Source of the DNA: Deltaproteobacteria bacterium
GTDB lineage: Bacteria; Myxococcota_A; Polyangia; Polyangiales; Ga0077539
Assembly: GCA_947494865.1 (NCBI GenBank)
Contig: CANMAT010000133.1
Coordinates: 1 to 8,367 of the forward strand
Reading direction: 5' to 3'
Length of the DNA stretch: 8,367 bases
Each line of letters begins with the position of its first letter. The first letter of the stretch is position 1. Under the pieces are notes generated by a model. It was not told the origin of the DNA. It was given only the letters and a program-made list of their open reading frames with translations, and ran no database searches. Position numbers and translations under genes: made by a program. Shown here one piece after another: positions 6,037 to 8,367 of this stretch.

Positions 6037-7431
6037 ATGCGCACACTCATCAAAGACGGCACTGTGGTGACCGCGGTCGACACCTACAAGGCCGACGTGT
6101 GGATCGAGAACGGGATCATCACGGGCCTCACGCACCCCGCGCAGCGCGCGCAGTACGGCGAAGCACAGACCGTGATCGACGCGGCGGGCAAGTACGTGCT
6201 CCCCGGCGGCATCGACGCGCACACGCACCTCGACATGCCCTTCGGCGGCACCACGTCGAGCGATGACTTCGAAACGGGGACCCGCGCGGCGGCACACGGC
6301 GGTACGACCACCATCGTAGACTTCGCCATTCAGACGAAGGGCACCGCGCTGCGCACGGGCCTCGACGCGTGGCACGCCAAGGCCGAGGGCAAGGCCGCCG
6401 TCGACTACGGCTTTCACATGATTACCACCGACGTGAACGACAGCACGGTGGCCGAGATGGGGCAGCTTGTGAACGAGGGCATCACCTCGTTCAAGCTCTT
6501 CATGGCGTACCCCGGGGTGCTCTACGTCGACGACGGACAGATCTTTCGGGCCATGCAGCGCGCGCGCGAGATCGGCGCCCTGATCTGCATGCACGCGGAG
6601 AACGGCATCGCGCTCGACGTGCTCATCAAGCAGGCCCTCGAGCGCGGCGAGACGGCGCCGAAGTATCACTCGCTCTCGCGGCCGCAGATCGCCGAGGCCG
6701 AGGGCACGCACCGCGCGCTGTGCCTCGCCGAGATGGCCGGGGCCCCGGTGTACATCGTTCACCTCTCGGCGCCGCGCGCGCTCGAGAAGGTGCTCGAGGC
6801 CCGCGACCGCGGCATGGCGGCCTACGCCGAGACGTGCCCGCAGTACCTCTTCTGCTCGCTCGACGACCTCGCGCGCGAGGGCTTCGAGGGCGCCAAGTAC
6901 GTGTGCACGCCGCCGCTGCGCCCCAAGGAGATGCAAGAGGACCTCTGGCGCGGCCTCAAGACCAACGACCTCCAGGTGGTGAGCACCGACCACTGCCCCT
7001 TCTGCATGAAGGGCCAGAAAGACCTCGGCCGCGCCTCGTTCGCGCAGATTCCCAACGGGATGCCCGGCGTCGAGACGCGCATGTATCTCATGTGGGACGG
7101 CGGCGTGCGCACGGGTCGCATCTCGATGAACCGCTTCGTCGAGATCACCTCGACGGCCCCCGCGAAGATCTTCGGTCTCTATCCCCACAAGGGCACCGTG
7201 GCGGTGGGCGCCGACGCCGACCTCCTCGTGTGGGACGGCGAGATGGAGCACACGCTCGACCACGCCAACATGCACATGCGCGTCGACTATTCGCCCTACG
7301 AGGGCCGCACCGTCTTCGGCGGCGCCACGCACGTGCTCTCGCGCGGCCGGGTGATCGTCGAGCACGGCAAGTACCAGGGCAAGAAGGGCGACGGTCGCTT
7401 CGTGAAGCGCTCGACCTTCTCGCTCGGCTGA
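6037..7431 (+). CDS. hydA: Dihydropyrimidinase
   Basis: This cytoplasmic amidohydrolase-superfamily enzyme opens dihydrouracil or dihydrothymine to the N-carbamoyl-beta-amino acid; many members also act on hydantoins. It has 464 residues, the usual bacterial length, in a TIM barrel between small beta-sandwich segments at both ends. Binuclear-metal ligands are H62 and H64 (DAHTHLD), K153 as the carbamylated bridging lysine (SFKLFMAY), H186 (CMHAEN), H242 (VHLSA) and D318 (STDHCPF). Y158 is the substrate tyrosine, and N340 in IPNGMPG lines the pyrimidine site. All key residues are present, so it should be active. The ATG at 6037 is 6 bases after the upstream stop, and a weak purine-rich site (AGAGAAG, 6021-6027) lies inside the end of that gene, so translation is probably coupled. 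D-hydantoinase is the alternative name on sequence alone; the neighbours favour dihydropyrimidinase. Confidence 0.95.
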   Translation: MRTLIKDGTVVTAVDTYKADVWIENGIITGLTHPAQRAQYGEAQTVIDAAGKYVLPGGIDAHTHLDMPFGGTTSSDDFETGTRAAAHGGTTTIVDFAIQTKGTALRTGLDAWHAKAEGKAAVDYGFHMITTDVNDSTVAEMGQLVNEGITSFKLFMAYPGVLYVDDGQIFRAMQRAREIGALICMHAENGIALDVLIKQALERGETAPKYHSLSRPQIAEAEGTHRALCLAEMAGAPVYIVHLSAPRALEKVLEARDRGMAAYAETCPQYLFCSLDDLAREGFEGAKYVCTPPLRPKEMQEDLWRGLKTNDLQVVSTDHCPFCMKGQKDLGRASFAQIPNGMPGVETRMYLMWDGGVRTGRISMNRFVEITSTAPAKIFGLYPHKGTVAVGADADLLVWDGEMEHTLDHANMHMRVDYSPYEGRTVFGGATHVLSRGRVIVEHGKYQGKKGDGRFVKRSTFSLG

Positions 7432-7451
7432 TCACCGGAGAACATGCACCG

Positions 7452-8367
7452 ATGAACGCATCCCCCTTCGTGGTACCCGCCGACCGGCTCGAGTCGCAGC
7501 TCCCCGAGTCGAAGCCCGCCTATACGCCCGCCGAGGCGCGCGCCGAGGCCGAGCGCTGCCTCTATTGCGTCGACGCGCCGTGCATCAAGGCGTGCCCCAC
7601 CTCGATCGACATCCCGCGCTTCATCGGTCAGATCGCCACGGGCGACGTGGTGGGCTCGGCGCGCACCATCTTCGACGCGAACATTCTCGGCGCCTCGTGC
7701 GCGCGCGTGTGCCCCGTCGAGGTGCTCTGCGTCGGCGACTGCGTCTACAACGGCTGGCACAAGCCCCCGATCCAGATCGGTCGGCTGCAGCGCTACGCCA
7801 CGGACACCGCGGTCGCGCGCGAACACGCCACGGGCCACAGGGTGCTCACGCCCAAGACCGCCGCGGTGCGCAAGCGCGTGGCGCTCGTGGGCGCGGGGCC
7901 CGCGTCGCTCGCGTGCGCGGCGTACCTCGCGCTCGAGGGCCACGAGGCCGTGATCTTCGAGCGCGGTGCGCTCCCGGGCGGGCTCAACACCACGGGCGTG
8001 GCGCCTTACAAGCTGCACACCGAAGACAGCCTGGGCGAGGTGGAGTACGTGCGCTCGCTCGGCGTCGAGATTCGCGCGGGCGTCGAGGTGGGCACGGGCG
8101 TCACCGCCGCGTCGCTCCTCGCCGAGTGGGACGCGGTGTTTCTCGGCGTGGGCCTCGGCGCCGACACGCGCCTCGGCGTGCCCGGCGAAGACGGCCCCGG
8201 CGTGGTGGGCGCCACGGCCTTCATCGAGCGCCTGAAGAACGAGCCCGGCTTCGCGGTCGCGGGCGTGCGGCGGGCCGTGGTGGTGGGCGGCGGCAACACG
8301 GCCATCGACGTGGCGCGCGAGCTCGGCAAGGTGGGCGTCGCCGACGTGGCGATGGTGTACCGCCGCA
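7452..8367 (+). CDS. preT: Dihydropyrimidine dehydrogenase, NAD(P)H/FAD/Fe-S subunit (PreT-like), 3' end outside window
   Basis: The frame is open from the ATG at 7452 to the window end, giving 305 residues and no stop. The N-terminal domain has the cysteine pattern of dihydropyrimidine dehydrogenase: C36, C39, C44, C48, then C83, C87, C93, C97. Q113 lies 16 residues after C97, matching Gln156 of the mammalian enzyme, an Fe-S cluster ligand. An FAD-binding motif follows at VALVGAGPASLACA (143-156) and an NADPH-type motif at VVVGGGNTAIDVARE (276-290). In bacteria this subunit passes electrons from NAD(P)H to the FMN-containing PreA, which reduces uracil or thymine to the dihydro form. GGAG (7437-7440) lies 11 bases before the ATG and the upstream stop is 20 bases away, so it belongs to the operon. 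Glutamate synthase small subunits share this architecture, but the Gln ligand and the neighbours support PreT. PreA, or a fused C-terminal PreA part, should lie beyond the edge. Confidence 0.92.
   Translation, partial: MNASPFVVPADRLESQLPESKPAYTPAEARAEAERCLYCVDAPCIKACPTSIDIPRFIGQIATGDVVGSARTIFDANILGASCARVCPVEVLCVGDCVYNGWHKPPIQIGRLQRYATDTAVAREHATGHRVLTPKTAAVRKRVALVGAGPASLACAAYLALEGHEAVIFERGALPGGLNTTGVAPYKLHTEDSLGEVEYVRSLGVEIRAGVEVGTGVTAASLLAEWDAVFLGVGLGADTRLGVPGEDGPGVVGATAFIERLKNEPGFAVAGVRRAVVVGGGNTAIDVARELGKVGVADVAMVYRR

Noticed and set aside
5344..7365. A 673-codon open frame on the - strand opposite beta-ureidopropionase and dihydropyrimidinase
   Set aside because: It is low-complexity, lacks motifs, and is fully explained as the complement of two enzymes with intact active sites.
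7444..7455. A three-codon mini-frame (Met-His-Arg-stop) whose TGA overlaps the preT ATG
   Set aside because: The GGAG at 7437-7440 is only 3 bases from this ATG, too close for efficient initiation, and the pattern is likely chance.

Overview
The window is a GC-rich, densely coding piece of bacterial chromosome. All seven supported genes lie on the + strand, two of them cut by the window edges, and no gap exceeds 100 bases. The strong G/C preference at third codon positions, a GTG start and the gene content would fit a high-GC proteobacterial or myxobacterial (Myxococcota, for example Polyangia) genome. No rRNA or other direct taxonomic marker is present, so that placement is inference.

Left part (1-3491): a protein of unknown function, open at the left edge, is followed after 8 bases by an Hsp70-family ATPase that has a normal nucleotide-binding domain and a beta substrate-binding domain but no helical lid. 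After 24 bases comes a Fpg/Nei-type DNA glycosylase that keeps the N-terminal proline, the glutamate and the H2TH helix but has lost the zinc-finger cysteines and the usual DPRRFG wedge loop. The short gaps suggest a single transcript, although the functions look unrelated to the second half.

Right part (3552-8367): a gene set for uptake and reductive degradation of pyrimidines. In order it encodes an NCS1-family nucleobase/hydantoin-type permease, a nitrilase-superfamily beta-ureidopropionase (step 3), a dihydropyrimidinase (step 2), and the NAD(P)H/FAD/Fe-S subunit of dihydropyrimidine dehydrogenase (PreT, step 1), which runs off the right edge. Together they would import uracil or thymine (or a dihydropyrimidine or hydantoin), reduce the ring, open it, and release beta-alanine or beta-aminoisobutyrate plus ammonia and CO2. 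The catalytic PreA subunit would be expected just beyond the window. A 97-base gap before the beta-ureidopropionase gene holds a promoter-like hexamer, a perfect 7-bp GC hairpin and a strong ribosome binding site, so the three enzyme genes may form a unit separable from the permease.

The pyrimidine pathway itself is well known. The less ordinary elements are the lidless Hsp70 paired with an orphan protein, the zinc-less and wedge-altered glycosylase, the nitrilase-type (UPB1-like) rather than M20-type third enzyme, and the leader hairpin. I see no CRISPR array, mobile element, tRNA or rRNA.
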